A DNA stretch of 64,000 nt from Gambelia wislizenii (lineage: Eukaryota; Chordata; Lepidosauria; Squamata; Crotaphytidae). A program made the translations under genes and the position numbers. Each line of letters starts with the position of its first letter. Positions within the stretch are counted from its first letter, which is position 1. The stretch spans positions 199,003,809 through 199,067,808 of the forward strand of contig JAUMIR010000002.1 in the NCBI GenBank assembly GCA_030847615.1, read 5' to 3'. A model generated the notes under the pieces. It was not told where the DNA came from, did no database searches, and saw only the letters and a program-made list of their open reading frames with translations. Below, piece after piece: positions 9,451 to 21,400 of this stretch.

Positions 9451-12400
9451 CAACAACAACACTTGAACACTGAACCATTAACTGTTACACCACCCATTTA
9501 ACCTTCCCCCCGAGCCTGCAGAGAGGAAGATTTTTCTTCTGCTACTACTTTGCTGCTGGAGCTGATTGAATGGCAATACGCAGGCCCAACCAGCCAGCCA
9601 GCCAGCCTTTGCCTTGGCTTCTGTCACATGGCTGCTTTGCTGCAGGGAGGAGGTGAGCTCAGCAGCCTTCAAGCCTTTACAGACCCCCTGTGAGGAGATT
9701 GCAGCCCCCTTGTGGCCTCCAGGGACCACAGGTTAAGAACCACTGTTTTAAAACATACCAGGGCCAAATCCACACTACACAAATAATCCAGTTTGAAACT
9801 GGATTATTTGTCATGGCTCCTAAGTATGGAATCCTTGGGTTTGTAGTTTGGTGAGGCACCAGCACTCTTTGGAAGTGAAGGCTAAAGACCTTGTAAACAC
9901 TACAAATCCCAGGATTCCATAGGAAGGAGCCATAGCAAACAATCCAGTTTCACACTGGATTATTTGTGTAGTGTGGATTTGGCCCAGGATAAAAGGTTCC
10001 TGCACTACCATACAGCTGCATTTGTGAAATGAAAGGTATACTATAGAGGCTCTCCACTCATCTAGAAATTATAAACGCTGTGAAGAAAGTCTTTTCTATA
10101 ATTCTGGATATTTGAGAGTGAGTTGCTTGTGATAAGATCGCTTCTTGCACATGCTCAAAGAAAGATACTGCCTTTATTTTAATATTTTGCAATGTGTTAG
10201 AGCTGAGTTTAGAAATGAAAACAGATTTTTGAGTTAAGCCCTGGTGAAATCTTTGTTGTCAGGATTGCTCCTGGACATAACTTTTTCTTGCCAAGTGTTA
10301 TGTGTCAGTGTTATCATTTTGTGGCTAATTGTGCTTGTATTCTTTTGTGCTTGCTAACAAGCTGGGACTGTGATGGGAGACATGGGAGGATATGTTATAT
10401 GTCTGTATGATTAAGATGTACACTTGGGTCTGCTGTGAGAATAATGGGTTGTGCCTACTCTCCGTGCGAAAGGGGAGTGGGGATGATGGCTAGCCAATAA
10501 CTGTATACCGCCCACCAGATTTGTAGATTGTAAATACTTTTTAACTTAATGCCTTGCAAATAATTTTTATTCTGAACAACAAACATTGCACTATGAACTC
10601 TTTAGATTGCTGTATCAATAAAGCTTACTGTTTAATTCTGAAACTACTGGTTCCTGAGTCTGAAGATGGCAGTACTGTACATGAAAATCTTGTTCAAATG
10701 AAAGTGATACCCCATGCTTGTTTACTCAGATGTTAATCCCATAGTGTATACTCCACACAAAAAAGTGTGCCTAGGATTATACCCTAAAATATATGGGGGC
10801 AAAATGATTTAGGGCTCTCTGGGTCAAGGACTTTACCTTTTAAAGGCTGTTTGTGTGATTTTTAACTATTTATTTTGACAGTTTTTAAAAGAGCAATGTC
10901 TATGACTGATTTCATCCATGCTAAGCATGTTCCCAGAGATATATGAATGCATCATATACTGCTTCACTAAAAGCAGGCTTGTTGCACCTCCATTTGGAGT
11001 ATGACTGTGGTGCTGACTGAGGAAGGTTCCAACTCAGCCTTTCTCAACCTTTTTATCCTGGAGTAACCCTTGAAATAATTTTCAGGTCTCAGGAAACCCC
11101 TGCATAAACATTATTCTATATACTGCTATTGCTTCCCCCCCCCCACCATCACAATCCCTTGAGGAACCCCTAGCAACCTCTTGGGGAACACTAGGGTTCC
11201 AGAGAACCCTAGTTGAGAAACACTGATCTAGCTCTTCTCCTTTTCCATTCAGATCCAAGCAATTTCCCACAGCTGCTATTAACTGTGGAAGTAAAAACAT
11301 CCTGGAACAAAATAAGTGCCTGTATGTTTTGACTCTCATTCCCACAGCATCATAGACTTGAGCCAAATCAGGCACCAATTAAGTTGTCTTAACAAAACAA
11401 AACAAAACGACCCTGGAAGATGCATGTGTGTTGTTCTTAAGGCCTTTTTAGATTACACCATTAAAGAACTTATGGTGTCTCTCTTGCAAACAGGTGGAGC
11501 AGGCAGCAGCTGGGCTCCTGGCCTTTGGTTTGAAAAAGGGAGACCGACTTGGAATGTGGGGTCCCAACAAGTATGAATGGGTCCTGATGCAATTTGCTAC
11601 AGCCCATGCGGGAATCATCCTGGTAAGTTTATCTTGATTATAAAGAGCTTTGTGATTTGGTGAGAGATAAAAAGCAGGGCTTCCTGAAGAGATGCATTAC
11701 TGTGGAAAGTGCTTTGCATATTTAAAGAATGCCATTCAGTTTGTTGTTGTTAACCGCTATCAAGTTGACTTTGACTTATGGTGACCCCATGAATGAGAGA
11801 CCTCCAAGTCACCCTGTCCTCAACAGCCCTGCTCAGGTCTTGCAGACTCAGGGCCATGCGTTCCATGATTGAGTCTCTCCATCTGGAATGCAGTCTTCTT
11901 CTTTCCCTATTGCCCTCCACCTTTCCTAGCATTCTTGTCTTTTCTAGTGAGTCATGTCTTTGCATGATACGGCCAAAGTATGACAGTCTCAGCTTAGTCA
12001 TCTTGGCTTCTAGGGAGAGTTCAGGCTTGATTTGCTCTAGGACCCATTTCATAGAATCATAGAATCATAGAATCATAGAACTGTAGAGTTTGTCTTTTTA
12101 GCAGTCCATGATATCCATAGAACTCTTCTTCAGCACCACATTTCAAATGAGTTGATTTTCTTCCTATCAGCTTTCTTCACTGTCCAGCTTTCACAACCAT
12201 ACATAGAAATGGAAAATATGATGGCATGGGCCATCCTAACTCTAGTATTCAATTATATATCCTGACACTTTAGGATCTTGTCTAGTTCCTTCATAGCTGT
12301 CCTACCAAGTCCTATTCTTCTTCTGATTTCTTTCCCCCCCCTTTTAATTGTTTTTTTTTTTTATTTTGGACAAAAAATTATTATTTACCACAGCAGACAT

Positions 12401-15400
12401 ATCAAATAAAGATTTTTTACAGCTTTTTCTTTCCCCATTCAGCTGATTTTAACCTTGTTGATGTCTTGTTTTTCAATGCAAAGAGGAAGAAAAACCCTAT
12501 ATAAATCAAGAGTAATTAAATATATAAATATATAAATAATAAATCCATATATCAATAAAGTATGTTTTCACTTGTTTCAACTCCTTTCTATTTTATCCAG
12601 TTTTCCAAAGTATTATACAATTTATATTAAATTGATTTGTTTACAATGATTTAACAGTACATATCATTTCTCATATTATAACCATATATAACATTTTAAC
12701 AATACATTTTAACAATACATATCACTTCACCTGTTTCAAAATTTCTCTTCTAATTTTTATGTATGTTCCTTGTCCCTTATTATTAGTCTTCTCTCATTGG
12801 CTCTCATTTGTTGTCTCATGGGGTCCCAGTGCTTCAGCCTTACAGTTTCTTTATCTATTTTTGTGTTATTCCATTAATCTGTATTCTTCCCTAATTAATT
12901 TGGCGTGTCCCCTTTCTCCACTTATCTCCATTTTTCTACGTTCTTCACCTTTCCTTTCCTTTCCTTTCCCTTACTCTAGATCTCTTATCCCAAACTTTCA
13001 TTTAAACTCCTTAATTCTTTTCTTCCTTTCCCCCCTATTTCTACCTCTCCCCTTTCCCATTCTGTCCTTGCTTTCCTTCTTCTATACACATTTATATCTT
13101 TCTCTTAGACCTTTTCCTTTTACTATTCCCTATCATCTCCTCTTCTTCACATTTCTCCCTTCACATTTCCCTTTCTCCTTTCCACTTACCATCTTCAAAC
13201 CTTCCCTTACCTTCTCACATACTTCAGTCTTCTTTTCTCAGTCCTTCTTTCCTCTTGTCTTTATTCCTGTAATTCCTTTCCTTTCCTTTTTCTCTTTCTC
13301 CTTTTATAAGTACAATTTTCTTCAAACTGTACGAAGAAACCTTTATCCATTAGGGAGTTCCATCAATTCCCACTTCTTCTTACAATATTCTCTCACTAGT
13401 TCCCAATCCGTTCCTTGTGTCTCCATCGATTTCTCCTTTAGTTCTAATGTTAGCTTATCCATACAGGCCGCGTCTAGAAGTCTTTCCAACTATTCATCCA
13501 CTGTCGGTACCATTTTCTGCTTTCATTTTTGAGCTAGCACCAGTCTTACTATTGTCACCAAGTATAACATAGTTCTTCAGTTTACTTTCCAAGTCTCTTT
13601 TATATATATATGCATCATATTCAATAAATAGAATTCAGGCTTCACAGGAAATTGGGTTTGAAAAATTTCTTCTATAGTCCTGTGGATTTCTTTCCAGTAT
13701 TCTTTAACATGTCCACATCTCCACCATATGTGAAACAATGAGCCAGGATCTGCTTGGCATTTCCAGCATTTCTTATTTGTATTTTTAAACATTTTCCCCA
13801 GCTTTACAGGAGAGTAGTGCCATCTGTGAGCAGTTTTGAAATAATTTTCTTTCAAATTTTGGCAAGCTGTAAATTTGATTGTGTTATTTCTGGCCTTTTC
13901 CCACTCTTCCAATTGTAAATTATACCCAAAGTCTAAGGCTCACTTTATCATCGAGTCCTTGATCTCTTCCATTTCCAATTCCCTTAATAGAAGTAGTTTG
14001 TATATTCTTGAAATCATATTTTTCTTTGGTCCTTTATAATTTTGTCCAATTCATTTTCTTTTTCTTCAAATCCAATCCTTTTAATGTTTTCCTTGAATCT
14101 TTGTTTCAGTTGTTCATAAGTAAACCAGTGTATATTTAGATCCTCCCTAGATTTGATGTTATATCCCTTTCCCTTTTTTTTTGTTAATTAAGTTATTATA
14201 TTTTAACCATTCTTTTGTATTTTTCCATCTGCCCATAAATGCTTCCTGAGGAGAAATCCAGAGAGGTAATTTGGTATAAAATTTCTTCTTTATGCTTTCT
14301 CACACCTTCAGTAATGGTTTCTGATTATGTGGTGAGTGAATTCTTTCTCTATCCTTATTTTGTCATAGGCAACATAGGCATGCCAACCAAGTTTCAGATT
14401 AAATCCTTCCAAATTCAATGTTTTAGAGTCCTGTAAATTTAACCATTTTACGATCCAAGTCATCACACAGGCCTGAAAGTATTCAATTATATATCTTGAC
14501 ACTTCAGGATCTTGTCTAGTTCCTTCATAGCTGTCCTGCCAAGTCCTAGTCTTCTTCTGATTTCTTGACTGCAGTCTCCATTCTGATTAATGACTGAGCC
14601 AAGGTATGGAAAATCATGAACTAATTCAATGTCTTCATCTTTTACTTTAAAGTTATATAAACAATCTGTGGTCATTATTTTTGTTTTCATAAGGTTCAAC
14701 TGTAAACCTGCCTTTGCATTTTCCTCCTTGATTTCTCCAGTAATTGTTCCAAATCTTTGCTATTTTCTGCTAGTAGTATGGTGTCATCTGCATATCTTAA
14801 ATCGCAAATTGTTGATGTTGCTTCCTCCAATTTTCACACCTTCTTCCTCCGAGTCTAATCCTGCTTTTACGTATGGTATGGTCAGTATACAAGTTAAACA
14901 GATAGGGTGATAAAAAGCAGCCTTGCCTGACCCTCTTGCCAACTGGAAACCATTCAATTTCTCTGTATTCTGTCTTAACAGTAGCCTTTTGTCCTAGTAC
15001 AGGTAATGAATCAAGACAGTCAAATATTGTGGTGGACCCATTTCTTTAAGAGGAATCCATATTTTTTTATGATCTACACAATCAAAGGCTTTACTTTAAT
15101 ATATAAAGTGGAGGCTGGTTTTCTTTTGAAATTCTTTGCTGTTCTTCATTATCCAATGTGTGTTTCCAATATGATCCCTGGTACCTCTTCCTTTCCTGAA
15201 CCCAGCTTGGACATCTGGCATTTCTTGCTCCCTATATGGTAAAAGTCTTTGTTGTAGAACTGTGAGCATCACTTTGCTTGCATGGAATATAAATACAATG
15301 GTCCTGTGGTTACTACAATCCCTGGTGTCCCCTTTCTTGGGGACTGGAATGTACATTGAGTGGGTACAATCACAGATACACAAACATCTCAGGTAAAAAT

Positions 15401-18400
15401 TGTTGTACAATAGTGTTTGCATTTGGGTTGAAAATAAGAGGGATCAGGGAAGATTACCTGTCCACCCACTTCACTGGATCTTCGTGGCTTCCATGAAAGT
15501 GGAACAGCCAGCCAAAGCAACTTCCATTTCTGGAATTGCCAATCTAAGCCCAACCTAATATTTCTTTTCATTTCCAGGTATCTGTGAACCCAGCATATCA
15601 ATCCCATGAGCTGGAGTTTGTAGCAAGGAAGGTAAGAAAGTTCTAACATAATCAGCACAGATTGATTACATCCACAACATTTCTGAAAAAGCTTGAAAGT
15701 TAATTGCCAATAGATTGTGAAGCAGAGCTTGGAAAACTTACATTTTTTTTAAAACTATAGCTCATAAAATCTCCATTTGGGCTGGGAGATTCAGAGAGCC
15801 GTACTCTAAAAAAGTAACTTCTCCAAGCCGCATTGAGGACAAGCAAAAGGAGCATTTCTTTTCACACAGCAGACATGTCTGACCAAATTTGTTACTACAA
15901 AGTTTGCTAAGTACAACTAGCTAAGGTGTTATTTTTAAAGACACATTTTAAAGACAATTGAACTGTTCACAGCTATTAGCCACCATCTAATGTGTAGAAG
16001 CAGCATGCCTGTAAACACCAGATTCAGTGGACAAATAACAGGCTAGGCTGTCATGATCTTGTTGTGCTTATAAGTTTCGGGGTAGATTTATTTATTTATT
16101 TAGGTATTTATACCCCGCTCTTCAGCCACAAAGGCTATCAGAGTGGCTTACAAATGGTTAAGCAATTTACACATCTACACTGCATTAAGCAGTTTCCAAT
16201 GTGTGTTAGCTAATTGCCCCCACAAACTGGGTACTCATTTTATTGACCTACGAAAGGATGGAAGGCTGAGTGAACCTTGGAGCCCGCTGGAATCGAACTT
16301 GCAACATGGTGACTTTGCAGTACTGGCATTAAACCACTGCGCTACCAGGGCGCAGTGTTAAAAACAAAATCAAAGGTGCCAGTTAGACACTAGTTATTGT
16401 TGCGGGGTATCCCGGGACTTCTTGATCCCGTATTCATCCCTCGTTGTTTACACGATTTTTGTCTCTCTTTAGGAGATCCCAGGAGATCCTGGGATCATTG
16501 TTTACATGGCATCACATCCCATGATATGTCTCTTCTCCCACTATATACTATGCTGGTTTTTTTTTGTTTGTTTGTTTACACGCATTTATGGTCCCGGGAT
16601 TTATTTATTTATTTAGCTGTCAATCAAGGATGCGATTACTCGTTTTTTCACAACCTCGGTGACGTACTTCCTTTAGAGTTTCCCACCACGAGCAATGCTA
16701 TTAGCTGGCACAAATGTTTGTTCAAGCTTCTGCATTGGTAAGAGAAGGAGGGCGAAGGCAACCCCCCCCTCTGCACAATTTGATTTACGGTTAAAAAAAA
16801 CCCTGCCCAAAAAAATATTAAACTCTATGTAAAAGGAGAATGCCAATACAGGCACACAAGCCATTTTAAAAGACAAACCTCAGTTGGTGCTGGGGATGGT
16901 GAGAGAAGTCAGAAGCAGAGCTGAGTGGAACCCCAGTGTATGCACACACACAAGCCCCGAGTCGAGTATGCTCTCAGCTGGGAAGCCGAGTGCAGGGGAT
17001 GAGGCTGAGGCGGGGAGGGATTGAATGAGGCGATCAGGAGCACACAGGCTTGAAGTGTGACTGCCTTTAAAGTTTAAACACACCATGCAGGGGAGGGACA
17101 GGTCGAAGCTGAAGGCTTTACAGTGTAAAAATCCATTGAACAGGCTGACTTAGTGCACCGACAGACAGACACACACAAACCTTCATGCAGCTGGAAGGGA
17201 AGCCTTTGTTTTCAGCTGGTGAGGCTGAATCTATTGAACGGGTGACTGAGCCTCCTTCTCTGAGCCCACCCCCAGTCACCATTTCCGGTCATCACCTAGT
17301 ACTGAGATATCTTATCCCCGACTGTTTACATGTCCGATTTTCTGAATCCTCCCATGACTTTTAAAAAAATCGTTACAAACTGCAGGACAGAAAGTCCCGC
17401 TGATTGAGGGATAAAAGGTGGCCCCCCTTCCCAAAAGCTTGGGACCATCACGATGTACGTGTAAACAACCAGGGTTTGACACGAATTCTTCCCACTACAT
17501 TTTCAACGTGTAAACGGCACCCTTGATTGATCTTTGGTCAACAGGGTAATGTTACGTTTTTAAATGTTAAGGCATCCACAACTTGATTTTCTAGGAAAAA
17601 AAATGTCATTCCCATCATCTGACCTTGATTTTCTGGGTGCTTTGTTGTGTATCTGAGGGCAATGGCTTTCATGTAGCATCATAAAAGCAGGGTGAGGAAC
17701 CTTTGGCCTTCCACATTCATTTGACTACAGCTCACCCAGTCTCTTACCAGTGACCACACTGGATGGAGACAATGGGAGCTGCAGGTCAAAACATCTGGAG
17801 GGGTGAGGCCCCTCTATTTTTGGCCTACAGGTTCTCTATGAAGAATCAGTATCACTGTTTGCTAATATAAACCTGAGAAGCAGCTGCTCAGAGGTCAGAA
17901 CACATACAAGTCTATCCTGCAGTAAACACCAAGAGCTATCGCTGTAGGTCTAAGCAGCTAATGGGTATTACTGAGTAACTTGTGTTATGCTGAAAACAAT
18001 GCAAAGGACTCCACCCCCACCCCCCCATGGGTTTAATGTTGGAGTCGCTTGCTTGTCTTGGGGGTTCCTGAACAACACTAATAGTTTAGGGAAATTACCC
18101 CTGACTAGATCAATCCAGTTTCTTATCCTTAATAATGAGGGATTAAAACTACTGAGTGTCCTGTGAATAAAATTAATCCTGCTAGGATGAAGAGGTCTCT
18201 TGTACTTGTCTTTCTTATTTAGCTTTGCTGCTAAATGATTAAAACTCAAAAGCTGGAAGTAGTAAGATACAAACGCTGCCGTACATGTTCCCATGTTATT
18301 GACCCACTCTTTTGCTCCCATGGATACCGAAAACCATGGATAATAGCAAAAGCCATTGAAAATAATGGGACTTCCAGTTTAAAATACCATAAAGTTGCCA

Positions 18401-21400
18401 TGGTGGATCTAGAAAATGGCTAGAGAGGACACATTTTCTAGGAAGACTCTATGGTAGGTGTGCTCTTTTGTGTCCTGTGGATAATTGAATCAGTGGATAA
18501 TGCATCAGTGGATATGGGGGTCCTACTGTACATTCTTAGTTATTCTTTCTTTGGTATACACTGATTTCCCAGTGTAATATAGTGCAGACATGTAAGGAGC
18601 CTAAGTGATATAAGATCTGAAGGGAGACTGGGCCTCTCACATGCACCAGTGGTAGCTCCTACTTCCTGTAGTGCAGCACTATTATTGGGGCTGTGGGAAA
18701 GCAGTGCGGCTAGTTATATAAGAGCAGAAAAGCTTGCTCACTCCACACAACATACCGTTCCCATCTTCAGCATCTTCCTTCCCTCTCCCAACATCTACCA
18801 CCTAAGACAACCATCTCACTCTGACTAATGGCAGCTTGACTCTGCTAAGCATGCAGTAAGGCATGCTACCACTATTTCCTCATTCTCTTCCTTGTGTGTA
18901 TATGTGCCTTCAAGTTGCCCATTGACTTATGGCAACCCCATGAATTCCATAGCATTTTCTTAGGCATGGAATACTCAGAGGTGGTTTGGCCAGATCCTTC
19001 CTCAGAAATATAGCCTACAGCACCTGGTATTCATTGGAGGTCTCCCATCCAAGTACTAGCTAGGGCTGACCCTGCTTATCTTCCAAGATCAGACAGGAAC
19101 TGGTGCCTTTAGGGTATTTAGGCCCCTACTGTCTTTCTTACTATAGGCCAATTTGTTTGGTCTGCCACACAGACATTTCCTTAAATCTTGGTGTTGCACT
19201 GCAGAGTACAGGAAAAAGTGGACTAGGATGTCATGTGATGGGTCAATTAGCATTTCTTTGTGTGACTTAGTGTGTGAATCCTGCCCCAATAAGGAATTCT
19301 GCTCCCTGTTTCTTCTGAAGTGTGATATTATCGCATAGGTTGGCTTGCAACCAATTTTCTTTATCATTATACCTCTCTCTCTAGGTTGGCTGCAAAGCAC
19401 TGGTATTTCCTACACAATTTAAAACACAAAAATACTATGAGATCCTGAAGCTTGTTTGTCCTGAGCTGGAACAATCAAGTCCTGGAGCATTAAAAAGCAA
19501 GAAGTGAGTTCATACAACACTGTTCATTGGCTTTTTAATTTTTAATTTTTTTTTATTGATAATGGTGATTCCTAAATGTTTTACCATTTTGTCAATTTTG
19601 GACCCATTTTTTTTTTACCATTAATACTGACCAATCCTCTTTTCTCATATTCTTTGTTAACATGACTGTTTTGTTCTTGTTAATTCTGAGACCTTGTAAT
19701 TCACCATATTCTTTTAAAATATTCATCAAGATCTTAATGCTATCCAAAGGATTTCCCCCTCTAAAAAAAATTACTAAATCATCAGCAAAGGCTCTCAGTT
19801 TAAATATTTCCCTTTTAATCGCCATTCCTTTAATTTTTTGTTTTTGCCTTATAGCTCTGTTGAGAATTTCTGACACTAATTTAAAAAGGGTATGTCACCC
19901 ATCTAATGAAACATATTCAAAGAGGGCCAGTCAGAGGCATGTCTATCAAACTGCAGGAAGAGGAAAGAGAAAGGAGGGATAATTATGTTCCTGATGTTTC
20001 TGCCCTGGATCAGGAGAGCATTGAAGTGGACCCTGATACCAAGGAGATGTTGAAGCTTTTTGATTTTGGCAGCTTTTCCAACCAGCAGGTTACACAGCCC
20101 ACTGTAGGGATGAACTTAAAAACTCCAAGAGGAGCCATCTGAAGCCATTGCTGTACTGTCACTTTTACAATAAATATATAGAAACACACACAAAACAACC
20201 CCCCCAAACACCTAATTTAAAAAGTAGGGGAAACAGAGGACAACCTGGACTAGTCCCTCTTTGAATGTCACAAGTCTTAATCACTTCCCCATTAACCAAA
20301 ACCTGGGCTTCTTGAGTACTATATATCACTTTAATTCATGAGTAAAATTTCCCCCAAAATTCATCTTTTCCAAAACTGCAAACATAAATGACCAATTTAC
20401 ATTGTCAAAAGCTTCCTCTGCAACCAAAAATATCAGTGCTGCCAATTAGAATCATAGAATTGTAGAGTTGGAAGAGACCACAAAGGCCATCCAGTCCAAC
20501 CCCCTGCCATGGAAATCACAATCCCTGGCAGATGGCCATCCAGCCTCTGTTTAAAGACCTCCAAGGAAGGAGACCCCACCATGCTCCGAGGGAGTGTGTT
20601 CCACTGCTGAACAGCTCTTACTGTCAGAAAGTTCCTCCTAATGTTGAGGTGGAATCTCTGTTCCTGGAGCTTGCATCCATTGCTCTGTGTTCTAGTCTCT
20701 GGAGCAGCAGAAAACAAGCTTGCTCTATCTCAATGTAACACCCTTCAAATATTTAAACAGGGCTATCATATCGCCCCTTAACCATCTTTTTTCCAGGCTA
20801 AACATACCCTGCTCCCTAAGTCTCTCCTCATAAGGCATGGTTTCCACACCTTTCACCATTTTAGTCACCCTCCTCTGGACACGCTCCAATTTGCCAATAT
20901 CCTTTTTGAATTGTGGTGCCCAGAACTGGACACAGTATTTTCTAGGCGAGGCCTGACCAAGGCAGAATAGAGTGGCACTATGACTTCCTTTGATCTAGAC
21001 ACTATACTTCTATTGATACAGCCCAAAATTGCATTGGCCTTTTTAGCTGCCACATCACACTGTTGACTCATGTTCAGCTTGTGGTCTACTAGGACTCCTA
21101 GATCCCTTTTGCACATAGTCTCATTCAGCCAGGTCTCCCCATCCTATATCTATGCATTTTGTTTTTCCGCCCTAAGTGCAGTACCTTACATTTCTCCATA
21201 TTGAATATCATTTTGTTAGCTTTGGCCCAGCTTTCTAGTCTATCCAGGTCATTTTGAATTTTGATCCTGTCCTCTAGGGTATTAGCTACTCCTCCCAATT
21301 TGGTGTCATCTGCAAATTTGATAAGTATGCCCCTAATTCCCTTATCCAAGTCATTGATAAAGATGCTGAATAGCACTGGGCCCAGGACAGAACCCTATGG

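Larger units (their letters stand above)
11740..15420 (-). mobile_element. BovB (RTE) LINE, split by an L1 insertion
   Basis: Read on the - strand. Right part (15420-14567): [46 protein letters not shown] (RT), then [18 protein letters not shown]. Left part (12243-11740): [20 protein letters not shown] and the [12 protein letters not shown]...[10 protein letters not shown] terminus. These are the RT and C-terminal landmarks of BovB ORF2. Frames are broken, so it is dead. The middle (12333-14477) is an L1 copy. BovB supplies the machinery for the Sauria-type SINEs, which share its 3' end, so this family and the SINEs at 18.9, 39.8 and 42.1 kb belong together. Confidence 0.9.

Noticed and set aside
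10370..10720. Possible solo LTR (caataaagcttactg at about 10615 and TG-rich start)
   Set aside because: A polyadenylation-like signal is present, but no paired LTR, primer site, TG...CA borders with target duplication or internal genes could be shown.
12759..13532. 257-residue open frame on the + strand
   Set aside because: It is a translation of the polypyrimidine tract antisense to an L1 3' UTR (Leu/Ser/Phe/Pro only); no protein resemblance.
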